Shown here: piece by piece, positions 32,851-41,704 of the stretch | Layout of the letters: each line of letters opens with the position of its first letter | Numbering within the stretch: position 1 is the stretch's first letter | DNA from: an uncultured Bacteroidota bacterium | Lineage (GTDB): Bacteria; Bacteroidota; Bacteroidia; Chitinophagales; Chitinophagaceae | Reading direction: 5' to 3' | Assembly (NCBI GenBank): GCA_903877645.1 | Contig: CAIRES010000087.1 | Coordinates: forward strand, 1-41,704 | DNA length: 41,704 nt | The notes under the pieces: generated by a model | What the model saw: only the letters and a program-made list of their open reading frames with translations | The model's database searches: none | Told to the model about the DNA's origin: nothing | Program-made: the position numbers and the translations under genes

Positions 32851-35088
32851 ATGAAGAAAGCGCTAACCAGCATATATTTTTTCTTACCGGTACAGCTACT
32901 CCTGCTGCACTTCCGTAAGTACCAGGTGCTGCTGGTCTTCTGGCTCCTTCTTTATCTGGTGATCACCGGCAATCTTGCCGCACACTTCGGGGCATCATCA
33001 TTGTTTCTTGCACCCGAGTATCTCGACAAGATCAGCTTCGTCAGTATGTTCCTCCTTGGCTGTGCTATGTGCGTCTTCATTATGACGTGGCACATCACCA
33101 CTTTCATCATTCACAGCAAACGCATTCCTTACATGGGGGCCAACCGCCATGCCTTTGTGGTATATTGTATCAATAACTTTATTATCCCCATTGTTTTTCT
33201 TGTTTTTTATTCGGTCGTGTCTATTCATTTCCAATGGCATGATGAGCATACTCCCTGGTCCGAAATACTATTGTTGCAATTTGGGTTTTATCTCGGCATC
33301 GGTGTCATTTCACTTGTGTCATTTGCTTATTTCTTCAGGGTAAGCCGCGATTTTTTTAAAGTGGCTTTGTCGGCAATCACCAATCCTGCCCGCATACGCA
33401 ATATTGTGCCTTACGATTCCTTAGATTACGAGATTGACGTTATTCCGGTCAACTCATACATCTCCGGAAAACTGAGAATAGCCCAAAGCTCAGAACTGGA
33501 GTCCTACCACCCCCGGGTCATGAACGAGGTATTGCGCCGTCACCACCGCAATGTCATTTTCGCCGGCCTGTTCTCTTATGTGTTGCTGCTTATCATGGGC
33601 TTATTTATGGAGCAGCCACTACTCAGGGTGCCCGCGGGTGCCGGCTTCCTGCTGTTCTTCTCTATCATCATGGGTATGGTAGGCGCGTTCAAGTATTTCC
33701 TCAAAAGCTGGGAAGCTATTGGCTGGGTATTGTTTGTAGTGTTGCTTTCCCTGCTCGTCAAATGGAAGGTGTTCGACCTTCGCAGCATCGCATATGGCCT
33801 TGATTATCATACAGAGACCTCCAGTCAACCCGTTTACGATTACGCCCACCTGCATGATATCTTCACCAAAAAACGCTTTTATGACGATGAGAAAATAGAA
33901 GAGGCACGCCTGCAATTATGGAAAAATAAAACCGGCAGCGATACTGTGCTGCCACCGCTGGTGGTAGTAACCGTGAGTGGTGGCGGCTCCCGCTCGGCCT
34001 ACTGGACGTTCCGCACCTTGCAGTACATTGATAGTATGTCGCATGGCAGTTTATTTCAGAATACTGTAATGATCACCGGCGCATCAGGCGGTATGATAGG
34101 CGCTGCCTACTGGCGCAATATCCATGATGCCTGGCAGCAAGGATTGCTTAAAGACCCCTATGAAAGAAAATACCAAACGAACATCGGCAGAGACCTCCTC
34201 AACTCTATCATATTCTCACTTGCCAGTGTAGACCTTATTTCTCCCTTCAATAAAATATCCGTCTCCGGCTATTCCTACACCCGCGACAGGGGATATGCAC
34301 TCGAGCAGGAATTAGTTCGCAATTCTGATGGCCTCCTCGATAAAAACATCGGCTACTTTAAAGAGCGCGAAGGGAAGGGCGACATACCCATGCTCATTAT
34401 CAATGGCACCATCACCAACGATGGGCGCAGACTCATGATGGGCAACACGCCACTTGGCTATCTGACACAGCCAGAATATTCCCTGGATGAAGCTGCACCA
34501 CCCATAGATGCTGTTGACTTCGCTTCTTTCTTTGCCGGTCAAAATCCTTATAACCTCCGGCTTACTTCTGCTTTACGTATGAATGCCACTTTCCCGTTCA
34601 TTCTCCCGGTCGTAAAATTGCCCAGCCACCCCTACATGAATATCATGGATGCCGGGCTTATCGACAATTTTGGCGCAGGAGTCGCCAGTCGCTATTTATT
34701 TGCTATGCGCACCTGGCTGCTGCACAATACCCGAAAGGTTATCTACCTGGAGATAAGGGACTCGCAGGAAAATGATGTGGGCAGCCCATCCGACGAATCT
34801 TCCCTCGGAGCAATGATGACAGACCCTATATTTGTGATACAAAGTAAGTGGGAAGCTTTCCAGTCTTATGCCCACGGTTACTTCAAAGATTTCGATCCTT
34901 ACTTCCTCGGCGATAAACTACAGTTCATCACACTGCAGTACGTACCCAAAGAATCAAAGAAAACAGCAGCCCTCAATTTCCACCTCACACAAGAGGAAAA
35001 GGAAGACCTCTACTGGTCTATCAACAATACAACAAATACCGCTGCCGTGGATACCATACTTAAATTGCTGGCCGGGCCGCGCAAATAA
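32851..35088 (+). CDS. Membrane-anchored patatin-like phospholipase
   Basis: This is a 745-residue protein. Residues 1-310 hold six or seven hydrophobic segments (about 25-45, 61-85, 100-125, 138-163, 233-252, 260-280 and 288-305). A patatin domain follows. It shows the oxyanion loop SGGGSRSA (376-383), the nucleophile elbow GASGG (S412) and the DAG motif of the catalytic Asp (D600), so the Ser-Asp dyad is complete. Patatins are acyl hydrolases of phospholipids and neutral lipids. The membrane part would place the enzyme at the inner membrane, with the active site on the cytosolic or periplasmic face not decided. The GT4 gene starts 18 bp downstream, so the two are co-transcribed. Confidence 0.85.
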   Translation: MKKALTSIYFFLPVQLLLLHFRKYQVLLVFWLLLYLVITGNLAAHFGASSLFLAPEYLDKISFVSMFLLGCAMCVFIMTWHITTFIIHSKRIPYMGANRHAFVVYCINNFIIPIVFLVFYSVVSIHFQWHDEHTPWSEILLLQFGFYLGIGVISLVSFAYFFRVSRDFFKVALSAITNPARIRNIVPYDSLDYEIDVIPVNSYISGKLRIAQSSELESYHPRVMNEVLRRHHRNVIFAGLFSYVLLLIMGLFMEQPLLRVPAGAGFLLFFSIIMGMVGAFKYFLKSWEAIGWVLFVVLLSLLVKWKVFDLRSIAYGLDYHTETSSQPVYDYAHLHDIFTKKRFYDDEKIEEARLQLWKNKTGSDTVLPPLVVVTVSGGGSRSAYWTFRTLQYIDSMSHGSLFQNTVMITGASGGMIGAAYWRNIHDAWQQGLLKDPYERKYQTNIGRDLLNSIIFSLASVDLISPFNKISVSGYSYTRDRGYALEQELVRNSDGLLDKNIGYFKEREGKGDIPMLIINGTITNDGRRLMMGNTPLGYLTQPEYSLDEAAPPIDAVDFASFFAGQNPYNLRLTSALRMNATFPFILPVVKLPSHPYMNIMDAGLIDNFGAGVASRYLFAMRTWLLHNTRKVIYLEIRDSQENDVGSPSDESSLGAMMTDPIFVIQSKWEAFQSYAHGYFKDFDPYFLGDKLQFITLQYVPKESKKTAALNFHLTQEEKEDLYWSINNTTNTAAVDTILKLLAGPRK

Positions 35089-35106
35089 TTTGTATTTTAC
35101 ACCCCG

Positions 35107-36282
35107 ATGAAGACACTGCTTTTTCATGTTAACTCTTTACTGGCCGGCGGCATAGAAAAAGTGCTCATCGAATTACTGTCCGGTTTAGATCCCGCTAAAT
35201 ACCACATCAAATTATCTATCGCCCATAACCTCGGCGACCTGGAGCTCTTACGCTCCCGCATACCCCCCTATGTTGAAGTATCGTATATTCTCGACACCCC
35301 AATCCTCACCAATACCAAGAAAAAAAAAGTAACCAAAAATATCTCCCTCCCCGCAAAATTGTTTGAAGACCTGGTACTACCGCCATTCAAAAAAATGGTA
35401 CACGTCAAAAAGCTGAAGAAACTCATTAAAGATGTGGATGTGATCATTGACTTCGATATGACGTTGGCCGGTTACACCTCTTTATTCTCCGGCAAAAAAA
35501 AGGTCGCCTATTGCCACTTCAGTTTCAATCACTACTGGGGTGGTAGCAAAAGAAAGCTGGACAAACATGCTGCCCGTCTCCAAAAGTATGATACCGTCGT
35601 TATGCTATGCGAAGAAATGAAGCGGAACGCCATAGAGCTTTACCCCTCGCTCAAAGACAATACCATAATGATCTATAATGCCCTCGACAATAAAAACATT
35701 GCTGCGCTTGCCAATGAACCATTTACAGAATGGCAGCACTTATTGAACGATGGTTATTTTTTATCAGCAGGCCGCCTTGCCGAAAGCCAGAAAGACTTTA
35801 CCATGCTCATTAAGGGGTATGCCGATTGTGTGAAGAAACACAACATAAAAGAACGTCTGGTAATTGTAGGTGCTGGCCCCAGCCTCACAGATCTGCAGGC
35901 GCTCGCAAAAGAAGAAAGAATGTCGGACCGTGTGATCTTTGCGGGTTACCAGTCCAACCCTTATAAATTTATGAAGCATTGTACCCTCTTCCTGTTCTGC
36001 TCCAAATTTGAAGGCCTGCCGACTGTGCTTATTGAGGCCCTCTCTTTATCACGCCCCATTATTGCCACAGCTACACCTACGGGTGCAGAAGAAATATTGA
36101 TGTACGGCAAATGTGGTATGCTCATAAAACCGGGTGATGTACCCGCATTATCTGAATCCATAAACTTGCTTGCTCACAACACCGCGCAGCAGCAGATGTT
36201 CAGAGAAAATGCAAAAGAGATCCTCCTTAAGTTTGATATCTCTTACATGGTCCGTGAGTTTGAACGTCTGGTGATTGGGTAA
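35107..36282 (+). CDS. GT4-family glycosyltransferase
   Basis: This is a 391-residue GT-B-fold enzyme. An N-terminal segment SLLAGGIEKVLIELLSGL is typical of GT4 lipid-linked oligosaccharide enzymes. The donor-binding EX7E region is FEGLPTVLIEALSLSRPIIA. The start codon lies 18 bp after the patatin gene, and the two appear to form an operon. The substrate is not evident. It is convergent with hutH, with an 8-bp gap. Confidence 0.9.
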   Translation: MKTLLFHVNSLLAGGIEKVLIELLSGLDPAKYHIKLSIAHNLGDLELLRSRIPPYVEVSYILDTPILTNTKKKKVTKNISLPAKLFEDLVLPPFKKMVHVKKLKKLIKDVDVIIDFDMTLAGYTSLFSGKKKVAYCHFSFNHYWGGSKRKLDKHAARLQKYDTVVMLCEEMKRNAIELYPSLKDNTIMIYNALDNKNIAALANEPFTEWQHLLNDGYFLSAGRLAESQKDFTMLIKGYADCVKKHNIKERLVIVGAGPSLTDLQALAKEERMSDRVIFAGYQSNPYKFMKHCTLFLFCSKFEGLPTVLIEALSLSRPIIATATPTGAEEILMYGKCGMLIKPGDVPALSESINLLAHNTAQQQMFRENAKEILLKFDISYMVREFERLVIG

Positions 36283-36290
36283 CTCTGGTG

Positions 36291-37770
36291 TTATGCCATT
36301 ATTTGCTCCGGGTCGTTATTCAGAAATTTTTCCGCCGCCACCAGTTTATCGTGCAGTACCTCATCCTTCGGCATATAGCTTACTTCTTTTCGAAAAGCAG
36401 ACCATACTTTTTCTATAGATACTGATGATTTATGAGGCCTGCGCTGATCCAGTGCCTGTGCGGCAGTAAGCAATTCTATCGCCAGCACCCGTTGCACATT
36501 CTGCACCACTTTCCGCAACTTGGTTACAGCATTGGCCCCCATGCTCACATGGTCTTCCTGCCCGTTGCTGCTCACTATGCTGTCTACCGATGCCGGCGTG
36601 CAATATTGTTTGTTCTGGCTCACTATAGAGGCTGCTGTATATTGGGCGATCATAAATCCGCTGTTCGATCCGGCATCAGGCGCCAGGAAGGGGGGAAGCC
36701 CTCTTTGCCCGCTCACCAGCAGATACGTTCTTCTTTCAGATATATTGGCTATCTCGGCAATAGCTATCGCCATAAAATCTGCATGTAGCGCCAGTGGTTG
36801 CCCGTGAAAGTTGCCACCACTCATGATCGCATCTTCATCATGAAACACGATCGGGTTATCAGTTACCGAGTTGATCTCTCTTTCCACCACAGCGTTCACG
36901 GTATCTGCTACGTCTTTGGTAGCGCCATGCACCTGCGGCATACACCTGAATGAATAGGGGTCTTGCACCTGCTCTTTAGGCAACTGCTGTATTTCGCTCC
37001 CTGCTAATAATATTAATATCCGCGCGGCGGTATCTATCTGCCCTTTGTGCGGGCGCACTCTGTGTATCGGGTGTTTGAACGGCTCGTCCTTCGCCATATA
37101 CGCATCTGCCGACATCGCCCCGATCACGTCCGCCCAAACCAGCAGTCTTTTGATCTGCATCATCGACCAGCTGAGATAAGAACTCATGAACTGCGTTCCG
37201 TTCAGCAAATGCCAGCCCTTCTTTGGCAGCAAGCTCCATGGGCTGCAGGCCTGCTTTTTGCAACGCCTCGGCAGCAGGCATTTTCTTATTTTCATAATAC
37301 ACCTCTCCCTTGCCTAGTAGTGGTAATGATAAATGTGCCAGCGGTGCCAGGTCGCCGCTCGCACCCAGCGATCCCAGCTCGTATACCACGGGGATGATGT
37401 TTTTGTTGTACATATCGGCCAGGCGCTGCACTATTTCTGTCCTCACTCCGCTATAGCCCAGGCTCAGCCCATGTATTTTCAGCAGCAGCATCAGCTTCAC
37501 TATTTCCGTGGGTACTTCATCTCCCATACCGCAGGCGTGCGAGCATACAAGGTTTTCCTGTAGCAGGCTCAGCTCATGGTCTTTGATCCGCACATTGCAT
37601 AATGAGCCAAAACCCGTATTGATCCCGTAGTACGTTTTTCCGTCTTTCAGAATGTTGTCGAGGTAAGCCCTGTTGTGGGCTATGCGGCCTGTCGCCGCTT
37701 CAGATAGTACAATATTATTGTCCGTCCATTTGCCAAGCAGCTCAATGGATATATGTTCAGGTAACTGCAT
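36291..37770 (-). pseudogene. hutH: Histidine ammonia-lyase gene with a +1 frameshift
   Basis: HutH deaminates histidine to urocanate, the first step of histidine degradation. The gene reads MQLPEHISIE from 37770 to residue 187. The frame then breaks: after codon GCA (37212-37210) the downstream sequence reads in the next frame as LLNGTQFMSSY, exactly the residues expected there. One extra T on the coding strand in the triplet AAA at plus-strand 37207-37209 accounts for it. Joining the frames gives about 492 residues, the normal length. The MIO-forming ASG (A137-S138-G139), the active-site Y48, GGNFHGQP, SERR and SVDSIVSSNGQEDHVSMG are all present, so the gene is otherwise intact. It is either a recent inactivation or an error in the assembly. 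Confidence 0.9.
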
Positions 37771-37813
37771 GATGTATGATTACTGCAAAATAATTACTTG
37801 CTAAAACAGCTGA

Positions 37814-38341
37814 TCATTTGCCTGATGTGCTGGCGTCTTTCCTGATGATCGCTACCAGGTCCTCCTCCACTGTAGTCTGTACCGACTCTGTGATCCTGCC
37901 CACTTCCTTATTATCGCGCAGCAGTATGATGGTGGGTACCAGTGTTATATCATACGTTTTATATTCGCCGCCCTTCGTATGTTTCTCCCTGTCCACACCA
38001 TACATCGTCAGGCCGGCAGGTGTCACGCCCACCAGGTCCAGCACTTTTTCCAGCTTTGGCACCAGGGTGTGCGAGTCGTCGCACCATGTACCCAGGAACA
38101 CCACCATTGAATAATTTTTCAGGTTTTCGTTCAGGTATCTTAGCACCTGCGGTTTGGGCTTGTATTCACTATACCCGCTCTTCAGCCAATTGAACGATGG
38201 CTCCTTGTTCAGGTCGTTAAAGGTGATAGGTCCGTTAAAGATCAGTCCCCCGTCTTCCTTGTCTTTAGATATATCAAATGACTGTTGTGCCATCGCGTGT
38301 ACGCTCATCAAAATCAGTATTGCTGCAAATATCCTTTTCAT
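37814..38341 (-). CDS. Secreted thioredoxin-like protein with CxxS site
   Basis: This is a 175-residue exported protein with a signal peptide of about 19 residues (ending AMA-QQ). The thioredoxin fold carries LGTWCDDSH, with C87 but S90 in the second position, so it is a monothiol CxxS variant and cannot form the usual internal disulfide. The cis-proline loop is LVPTIILL. The MerR gene is 9 bp upstream, hence coupled, and hutH follows 43 bp downstream. Isomerase or chaperone roles are possible but not shown. Confidence 0.82.
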   Translation of the reverse strand: MKRIFAAILILMSVHAMAQQSFDISKDKEDGGLIFNGPITFNDLNKEPSFNWLKSGYSEYKPKPQVLRYLNENLKNYSMVVFLGTWCDDSHTLVPKLEKVLDLVGVTPAGLTMYGVDREKHTKGGEYKTYDITLVPTIILLRDNKEVGRITESVQTTVEEDLVAIIRKDASTSGK

Positions 38342-38350
38342 AGCTGCCGG

Positions 38351-38923
38351 TTATTGTTCTTTCTGTTCTGGTACTTTCTTTGTATTTATGGTGCTGAGCT
38401 GGTTCCTGATGATCACCAGTTTGCTTCGCAGTTGTTTCAGCGACTGTTTCAGGTCCACCGTCTCCACATCCATCTTATTCTGTGCTTTCAGTTTTGCTTT
38501 TGCCCCCGTAAGCGTGAAACCCCTTTCTTTTACCAGGTGGTGTATCGCTTTCAGTTCGCGTATCTGCTCCGGTGTGAATAATCTATCGCCCTTCCGTGTC
38601 GTCCGCACTTTCAGCTTGAACTCATTTGTCCAGAAACGGATGTGAGATGTCTTTACTTTAAATAGTTTGGATACCTCGCCTATGGTATAATATTTTTTAT
38701 CGCCGCTCCAGTCTTCGGGTATCACAAATTCTTTCTCATCAGCCGGTATGGCTACTGCGGCCACCTCAGCTTCTGGTGCATTATCTTCTTCCTGTTCTGG
38801 CTTCGCTTTAGATCGTTTTGGTTTGGGATCTTCCGCTTTTTTGGCACGGGGTACTTTTGCCGGCGCCTTGGGCTGCTCCGGTATTATTTCCTCGCCGAAT
38901 AATGTTAAGATACTCCCGCTCAT
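38351..38923 (-). CDS. MerR-family transcriptional regulator
   Basis: This is a 190-residue cytosolic regulator. The ATG at 38923 (MSGSILTLFG) is used because the first codon upstream is a GTG directly adjacent. A low-complexity Lys/Pro/Ala/Glu-rich extension fills the first about 75 residues. The winged-helix DNA-binding domain follows, with KKYYTIGEVSKLFKVKTSHIRFWTNEF and KGDRLFTPEQIRELKAIHHLVKERG. A short coiled-coil segment completes it. No effector domain or metal-binding cysteines are visible. It lies 9 bp upstream of the thioredoxin gene. Confidence 0.88.
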   Translation of the reverse strand: MSGSILTLFGEEIIPEQPKAPAKVPRAKKAEDPKPKRSKAKPEQEEDNAPEAEVAAVAIPADEKEFVIPEDWSGDKKYYTIGEVSKLFKVKTSHIRFWTNEFKLKVRTTRKGDRLFTPEQIRELKAIHHLVKERGFTLTGAKAKLKAQNKMDVETVDLKQSLKQLRSKLVIIRNQLSTINTKKVPEQKEQ

Positions 38924-38978
38924 CACTACAATTTACAAAAATGTTTCCAAATGCTTCAAAATTCTATCTTTTACATAA

Positions 38979-39017
38979 AAAAAGAGGCTGTTTCTGTTTC
39001 CGAAACAACCTCTTTTT
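38979..39017 (-). terminator. Intrinsic terminator after the PpiD-like gene
   Basis: On the minus strand a stem pairs AAAAAGAGG-TTG-TTTC with GAAACA-GCC-TCTTTTT (one C/A mismatch, 7-nt loop) and is followed by a T-run. It lies about 50 bp past the stop of the PpiD-like gene and before the MerR gene. Confidence 0.8.
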
Positions 39018-39065
39018 ATTTTCTTCTTTGCATATCCCACACCAATTTCTTGCTGCCGGGCGATA

Positions 39066-41261
39066 TTAAAAATTAGAGACGTTGTATTGCACATCTGCTT
39101 TTTTATTCACAGACTGTTGCAGCGTCTGGTTTACAGCGTTTCTCAACTGGCCTTCCTGTTGGCTGCGCTGCATCATCACCATTTGCATCATATTCGGGTT
39201 AGCAGGCGCTGTTGTCCTGTTCAATACTGTGATGAAATAAACGCCACCTTGTCCCTTGATAGCCGGAGATACTGTGTTGGGCTGGAACGTAGGGCAGAAT
39301 GTATAGCCTACAACCTTAGGCTCATACCCTAAACCCGGTATAAAACTGCCACCAAGCATTACAGAGTCTGACTGCGCCACCTGCTGCCCTGTGCTGCTGG
39401 CTATAGCATCAAGCGATGCTGCTCCTTTGTATTTTGCACCAATAGCTGCTACTTTCTTTTCATCCCTTACGCGCTGTTGCAGCATCGCATGGTTGGCAGG
39501 TGTTATGGCCATAAGGCCCTTTTCATTGATGCCCGCAAGTTTCGCTACCACATATCTCTGGTCGCCAAGCTGAAACACGCCCGATACTTCTCCTTCCTTA
39601 TGCTCATATGCCCACCTTACTATCTCGCGCGATGCGCCAAGACCTTGTATAGCAAAGCTGTTCTCTTTTATGTTATCACCTATACGCCTGTCAAGATTTT
39701 GCTTTTTTATAGCTGCATCAAATTCTGGGCCCGTAGGATTTTTGCCCGCAAATTCATTTGCCTTGCCATAAATAGCATTTACTGTGCTATCACTCGGCGA
39801 AAGGCTTTTTATGATCGTTGCAAATTTCACAGATGGCGCTATGCCTGTCTGGTCCAGTATCTCTACATATTGGTAGCCTTCGTAATTATCGTTCTTCGTT
39901 ATCTTCAAAGTTTTTGATTCACCTTTCTTTCCTTCAAAAATGAAATCACCCCATTCTTTTGGCATAGCAGGGCGCTGTGCCAGGGTGAAGGTGTTTTCGC
40001 CTTTTGTCTTTTTACTGTTGTTGTCGTCTGAGTACATGCTTACCACTGAGTCAAAACTTGCGCCACCCTTGATCATAGCTATTGCACTATCTATCCTCAT
40101 CTTCGCAGCGCTGTCTGTACGCACATCCTGGTTACCTTGTTTGGTCATTACTATAATATGCCGTTCTTTCGATGAGTCTGGCAATGTTTCCTTATCTACA
40201 ATTTTAGTCAGCCTGTAGCTGCCATTCTCAAAGTATGGCCCAAACACTTCGCCCTTCGGCATACCCATAAGGGTATCAGCGTAGCGCGACATGAACGTTT
40301 TTTTATTCACATACGCTCCTGAATAAGAATTTGCCTCGTCGCTTTTATTATTCACAAAAACCTTGTCGTCTTTTGCGGTCACAAAATCCGCTTTGATCTC
40401 ATTAAGCGCATCTACCTGGCGGGCTGTATCCGCAGATGATGGGTTGATATCAAATGATACATATTCTATTGTCCTTGTAGGCTGGTCTGTTTCAAACATT
40501 GCAGCGTGTTGCTGCATATATGCCTTTATATCTTCGTCTGTTACTTTTATATCATTATCCGGAATTGATGTTAATGGAACCTTTACATATTTTATGGCCG
40601 CCATTGATCCCTGGTCAGCAGCATTGCGCTTGGCAACATACATCGGCGAATAAATAGCTCCGGAATACATCGCATTGAATTTATCAATGCGCGCCATGCG
40701 CTTCACATATTCCTTCACTGTTTCCCATTGCTCTTTCAGCTTTCCGGTAGGTTCCACTTTTTGTGGATTATCTGCCAGTTGCTGATCGATGTATTTAACC
40801 CGCTGCGGATCAAACTGGTTCGTCTCCGGATTCATAAATATCTTCTGTCCTTCAAACTGGAAGCTGCGGATCATCGGATGCGCCATCTGTCCATAGATCA
40901 GTTCTTTCTCTTCATCCTTTGTTACCTGTATGCCCAGCTTATCACATTGCTCGCCTATTACAGTTTCATAGACAACCATCTGCACCACCTGCTCATCCAT
41001 TTGTGCGCGTGCGGCATCATCGAGGGTGCGTGTATTATTATATACAGCATTCAGCGTTTCATATTCCTTCAGCCGTTGTTGATACACCTTAGGGTCTATT
41101 TTTGTGCCGTTCACCTTCATCACTGCATTATCATGGCCGCCAAAGAAGCTGCCAAAAGAACCGTTACGTGCATCTGATATAATAAAGCCGATCAAAGCAA
41201 TAGCAATTACGGCGCCGGCTATTTTTCCGTACTTATTCCTGATAGTTTGTATTACAGACAT
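39066..41261 (-). CDS. PpiD-like peptidyl-prolyl isomerase (SurA N-terminal-domain protein)
   Basis: This is a 731-residue inner-membrane-anchored periplasmic protein. One transmembrane helix near residues 13-31 follows a short cytosolic start. Then a SurA-like N-terminal chaperone region runs to about residue 240, with KVNGTKIDPKVYQQRLKEYE as its signature. A parvulin-type domain lies at about 360-460 (ERHIIVMTK and GEVFGPYFENGSYRLTKIV) and another chaperone-like segment follows. It should help newly exported proteins fold near the translocon. A -7 box TAAATTTG lies at 41303 to 41296 on the minus strand, 35 bp before the start codon. Confidence 0.88.
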   Translation of the reverse strand: MSVIQTIRNKYGKIAGAVIAIALIGFIISDARNGSFGSFFGGHDNAVMKVNGTKIDPKVYQQRLKEYETLNAVYNNTRTLDDAARAQMDEQVVQMVVYETVIGEQCDKLGIQVTKDEEKELIYGQMAHPMIRSFQFEGQKIFMNPETNQFDPQRVKYIDQQLADNPQKVEPTGKLKEQWETVKEYVKRMARIDKFNAMYSGAIYSPMYVAKRNAADQGSMAAIKYVKVPLTSIPDNDIKVTDEDIKAYMQQHAAMFETDQPTRTIEYVSFDINPSSADTARQVDALNEIKADFVTAKDDKVFVNNKSDEANSYSGAYVNKKTFMSRYADTLMGMPKGEVFGPYFENGSYRLTKIVDKETLPDSSKERHIIVMTKQGNQDVRTDSAAKMRIDSAIAMIKGGASFDSVVSMYSDDNNSKKTKGENTFTLAQRPAMPKEWGDFIFEGKKGESKTLKITKNDNYEGYQYVEILDQTGIAPSVKFATIIKSLSPSDSTVNAIYGKANEFAGKNPTGPEFDAAIKKQNLDRRIGDNIKENSFAIQGLGASREIVRWAYEHKEGEVSGVFQLGDQRYVVAKLAGINEKGLMAITPANHAMLQQRVRDEKKVAAIGAKYKGAASLDAIASSTGQQVAQSDSVMLGGSFIPGLGYEPKVVGYTFCPTFQPNTVSPAIKGQGGVYFITVLNRTTAPANPNMMQMVMMQRSQQEGQLRNAVNQTLQQSVNKKADVQYNVSNF

Positions 41262-41654
41262 TGGTAGATTTTATTACTTTTTTTATTAAGGACGGCAAAT
41301 TTATGCGAAAAATTGAGATTTTGTAGCCTTTTTACGGATTATTGCTTTTTATTTTTAAATATAACGCTCGGCATAATTTATATCACTGCCCGCATCAGCT
41401 CACTTTCTCCCTTTATATATAGGTGTTCCATTAAAAATCCTGAATGACTTTAATACAAAACAACCTGGGTATTCATTAATTTTCTTCCATTTCATAGAAT
41501 TTCCTTCCGCCTCATGGAATTTTAGCTTCATGCCACAATTTTAATCTATTGACTATCAATACATTATGAGTTTGGCACGTCGTTGGTTATATACCTATCA
41601 AACAGCAACAAACAAACTTAATCAAATAACTCAACCAAACTAAAAACAAACAAA
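41262..41654. other. Non-coding region with tandem repeats before the last gene
   Basis: This 393-bp AT-rich region holds no gene. It contains the -7 box TAAATTTG for the PpiD-like gene (41303 to 41296, minus strand). On the plus strand two copies of CTTCC-N3-TCAT-N-GAATTT (41484-41502 and 41504-41522) lie 20 bp apart, with a weaker third match starting near 41526. TTGACT at about 41553 and TTTGG further on may be promoter parts of the next gene, but I cannot define them clearly. Confidence 0.45.
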
Positions 41655-41704
41655 ATGAAAAACATCATCTCTAAAGTAATCGTAGCAGCAGCAATCATCG
41701 TAGG
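41655..41704 (+). CDS. N-terminus of an exported protein (3' end outside window)
   Basis: Only 16 complete codons are visible: MKNIISKVIVAAAIIV. The basic start and hydrophobic run are those of a signal peptide. The product cannot be identified. The 5' leader is about 90 nt or longer and carries repeats that could be operators. Confidence 0.5.
   Translation, partial: MKNIISKVIVAAAIIV

Noticed and set aside
36976-37295. Separate overlapping genes on the minus strand at the hutH locus
   Set aside because: The two open frames carry the two halves of one histidine ammonia-lyase, joined at the frameshift, so they are one gene. The N-terminal part of the downstream frame before LLNGTQF is out-of-frame translation.
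37771-37813. Riboswitch or leader for hutH
   Set aside because: The 43-bp gap is too short and shows no conserved structure.
1-41704. tRNA, rRNA, CRISPR, insertion sequence or prophage
   Set aside because: I saw no cloverleaf-like region, no array of spaced repeats, no transposase or integrase, and no phage structural gene. A dedicated scan with an RNA and CRISPR tool would be needed to exclude short ones.

Overview
The window is a stretch of Bacteroidota chromosome, most likely from the Chitinophagaceae or a close relative. The evidence is a type IX secretion C-terminal domain, a TonB receptor with a carboxypeptidase-like N-terminal domain, promoter -7 boxes of the TAnnTTTG type, weak Shine-Dalgarno sequences, and housekeeping proteins typical of the group. 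I see no tRNA, rRNA, CRISPR array, insertion sequence or prophage. Genus is not determinable from the sequence alone.

Layout. 1-1280: 3' end of clpC, closed by a strong shared terminator. 1355-9776: a block of five minus-strand genes for exported or envelope proteins: two tandem DUF4331 proteins (one with a T9SS sorting domain), a TPR lipoprotein, a HupE/UreJ-type membrane protein and a TonB-dependent receptor. This is the best candidate for a little-described system, probably surface capture and uptake of a metal or small ligand. 9989-14135: a YkgJ-type cysteine-cluster protein, a BrkB/YihY membrane protein, a polysaccharide flippase and a GT4 glycosyltransferase. 14183-16817: a FadL-type outer membrane channel followed by an SGNH-hydrolase lipoprotein, with a recognisable promoter. 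16936-19898: ComF, a dipeptide epimerase and MurB, the last two linked to peptidoglycan metabolism. 19900-25016: an apparent operon ubiX, mazG and a 1245-residue NtrY-like histidine kinase. 25085-27426: a secreted thioredoxin, endonuclease III, an exported MsrB and a tiny His-rich lipoprotein. 27430-30546: an outer membrane barrel, a class IV aminotransferase, an LpxD-like acyltransferase and a GNAT acetyltransferase. 30619-31072: a RelE/ParE toxin-antitoxin pair with its own promoter. 31134-36282: an unknown secreted protein, an omega-amidase-type nitrilase, a membrane-fused patatin and a second GT4 enzyme. 36291-38923: MerR regulator, CxxS thioredoxin and a histidine ammonia-lyase gene broken by a +1 frameshift. 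39066-41261: a PpiD-like periplasmic chaperone. The window ends 50 bp into another exported-protein gene.

The main observations are the DUF4331/TPR/HupE/TonB cluster, the frameshift in hutH, a terminator that abuts the start codon of nth, a membrane-anchored patatin, and short inverted repeats placed like operators. Functions are assigned from motifs read by eye. No database search was run, so family calls without strong motifs carry lower confidence.
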